Assembly: GCF_009856865.1 (NCBI RefSeq)
Contig: NZ_WVUD01000002.1
Location: 1-64,000, forward strand
Direction of reading: 5' to 3'
Length of the DNA: 64,000 bases
Origin: Solidesulfovibrio aerotolerans
GTDB taxonomy: Bacteria > Desulfobacterota > Desulfovibrionia > Desulfovibrionales > Desulfovibrionaceae
Shown here: piece after piece, positions 62,714 to 64,000 of the stretch
Layout of the letters: each line of letters begins with the position of its first letter
Position numbering within the stretch: position 1 is the stretch's first letter
Position numbers and translations under genes: made by a program
Notes under the pieces: model-generated
Told to the model about the DNA's origin: nothing
The model's input: only the letters and a program-made list of their open reading frames with translations
Databases searched by the model: none

Positions 62714-63318
62714 GCCTTGGCCGCTGCCAGGCGTTTAAGGGCCTGGCGCAGCGCCCCGCCCACGTCGAGATCGGGTTCGTCGTCAAGGACACCGGCCGCC
62801 ACGCGCCGGGCCTCGGCTTCCTGATAGCCGAGATTGGTCAGGCCAGCCACCACATCGCCCAAAACGCCGCCGGGCAGGAGAGTGCCGGCCGCCGGACCGG
62901 CGGTCGGGGCGCGGCCTTCGAGCTTATACGACAGCTCGATAAAAATGCGCTGGGCGCTTTTCTTGCCGATGCCCGGCACCCGGACCAAGGCTTCGGCGTC
63001 GCCGGCCGCGACGATGTGCAGCAACTCATCCGTGGAAAACTGGGACAGGATGGCCAGCCCCGTTCGCGGCCCGAGCTTGCTGATGCTGATAAGCACCCGG
63101 AAGGTCTCGCGGTCCTCAAGGGTTGCAAAACCAAAGAGTTCCAGGGCGTCCTCGCGCACCACGGTGTGGACGAAAAGAGCGGTCTGGCCGCCGGCAGCCG
63201 GAAGCGACGCGGCCACCGGTGCCGGCAGTTCCAGCTCATAGCCCACCCCGCCAGGGGTCAGCACAATGGCAAAACGCTCCCGGCGGGCGAGCACCCGGCC
63301 TTCAATATAGCCTATCAT
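62710..63318 (-). CDS. ruvA: Holliday junction DNA-binding protein RuvA
   Basis: A 202-residue protein that holds the four-way junction. The N-terminal OB fold starts [19 protein letters not shown], two helix-hairpin-helix motifs follow ([35 protein letters not shown]), and a C-terminal domain contacts RuvB ([18 protein letters not shown]). It overlaps ruvC upstream and ruvB downstream by four bases each. Confidence 0.96.
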   Translation of the reverse strand: MIGYIEGRVLARRERFAIVLTPGGVGYELELPAPVAASLPAAGGQTALFVHTVVREDALELFGFATLEDRETFRVLISISKLGPRTGLAILSQFSTDELLHIVAAGDAEALVRVPGIGKKSAQRIFIELSYKLEGRAPTAGPAAGTLLPGGVLGDVVAGLTNLGYQEAEARRVAAGVLDDEPDLDVGGALRQALKRLAAAKA

Positions 63319-63839
63319 CGCGCCCCGCACAGGCGGGTCAGCCGCCTCTGGTTGAGATGACAGACGGCTGCGGCCAGGGCGTCGGTCGCGTCGAGTGCGA
63401 AAGTTTCCCGGCATGCCAGCACCCTGCCCACCATAAAGGCCACTTGGGATTTCTCGGCCCGGCCTGTGCCCACGAGGCTTTGCTTGATCACCGTCGGCTC
63501 GTAGGAATAGACCGTCAGCCCGGCCACGGCGCAAGCAGCCAGGGCCGCGCCCCGGGCCTGGCCGAGTTTGAGCGCCGTGGCCGCATTTTTGGAGACAAAC
63601 ACGTTTTCCACCGAGGCTTCCACCGGCCCGAAGCGTTTGATAAGTTCGGCGACGGCCGTAAAGATAACGCCCAGGCGGCTGGGAAAATCGGGCTGGGAGG
63701 CCGTGCGCACAACGCCCGCTTCCAGCAGTTCGAGCACGCCTGAGCGTTCGCGCACAAAGCCGTAGCCCGTGGCCCGGGAGCCCGGATCAAGACCGAGGAT
63801 GATCAGATCCCCCTGCGCCGCAGCGCCTGCGTGTCCCAT
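63315..63839 (-). CDS. ruvC: Holliday junction resolvase RuvC
   Basis: A 174-residue endonuclease. The acidic active site is formed by D in ILGLDPGSRATGYG, E in ASVENVFVSKNAATALKLGQARG, and the DATDALAAAVCH pair near the C-terminus. The ATG at 63839 is about 14 bases after GGGAGAA; an upstream GTG-type start would add only a short Gly-rich leader. First gene of the ruvCAB operon, and 63 bases from a hairpin repeat. Confidence 0.95.
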   Translation of the reverse strand: MGHAGAAAQGDLIILGLDPGSRATGYGFVRERSGVLELLEAGVVRTASQPDFPSRLGVIFTAVAELIKRFGPVEASVENVFVSKNAATALKLGQARGAALAACAVAGLTVYSYEPTVIKQSLVGTGRAEKSQVAFMVGRVLACRETFALDATDALAAAVCHLNQRRLTRLCGAR

Positions 63840-63902
63840 GTCCGTAGGTTCTCCCTTTTGTCCACACCCGCTGCCGACCAGTGCCAAGACCCCCCTTTAA
63901 TA

Positions 63903-63968
63903 AACTTCTCCCGTCGGGGGGTCCGGGGGGATCATCCCCCCGGCCGCCGGAGGCATCTTCTGCCTTCT
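63903..63968. repeat. Intergenic hairpin repeat, copy 5
   Basis: Identical over 66 bases to copy 1 at 21689-21754, including the pyrimidine-rich tail, although 42 kb apart. It is upstream of ruvC, so it probably lies beyond the end of the next gene outside the window. Confidence 0.85.
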
Positions 63969-64000
63969 CTCTCGCAACGATCCTCTACCCCAACATCTCG

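Overview
The window is high-GC DNA of a sulfate-reducing deltaproteobacterium, most likely of the Desulfovibrio / Solidesulfovibrio type. This is inferred from the gene families present: FeoAB with a DUF4198 protein, an FmdE-linked ABC transporter, an orange-protein-type NifX/MBL/DUF5320 cluster, a group III Fe-alcohol dehydrogenase beside a sigma-54 activator, and thyX next to ruvCAB. No 16S gene is present to confirm it. About 60 protein genes, one tRNA, one IS3-family element and a family of intergenic hairpin repeats are annotated.

Bases 1-18135 look like the remains of a genomic island at tRNA-Leu(GAG). The 3' end of that tRNA (18053-18069) is repeated exactly, 17 bp in the same orientation, at 712-728. 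Just beyond each copy lies an N-terminal fragment of a DUF6538-type tyrosine integrase. One carries an in-frame amber codon (29-433). The other is cut off by an IS3-family element (16480-17744). The enclosed ~17 kb carries iron and metal genes: a DUF4198 periplasmic protein, feoAB, a SiaABC-like partner-switching module with a chemoreceptor-like protein and a GGEEF diguanylate cyclase, a Fur-box-associated ABC importer with FmdE, and a NifX-like/MBL/zinc-ribbon/DUF5320 cluster.

Bases 18146-27000 are mostly housekeeping: pgk-tpiA-secG followed directly by tRNA-Leu, rimI, a Nudix hydrolase, an inositol-monophosphatase-family enzyme, mreB, a GAF protein and a large protein I do not recognise. 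Between gcvT (27031) and rsmE (30000) sits a two-gene cassette, an OLD/RloA-like ATPase plus a PIN-like nuclease, with an AT-rich segment inside the ATPase. It is the best candidate in the window for an undescribed defence or toxin system.

Bases 30000-47500 hold rarA, the NAD operon nadC-nadA-nadB, opgGH, a nicotinamidase with a nicotinate phosphoribosyltransferase (NAD salvage), an old-yellow-enzyme homologue, and a three-gene cluster of GTPase, ABC ATPase and binding protein with no membrane subunit, next to trmO. Bases 47700-64000 hold two exported proteins (Gly/Pro-rich and DUF2092), sdaA, recQ, a sigma-54 activator and the Fe-ADH it probably controls (promoter and tandem dyads visible), ybaK, an outer-membrane-type protein, a divergent dnaA, thyX and ruvCAB.
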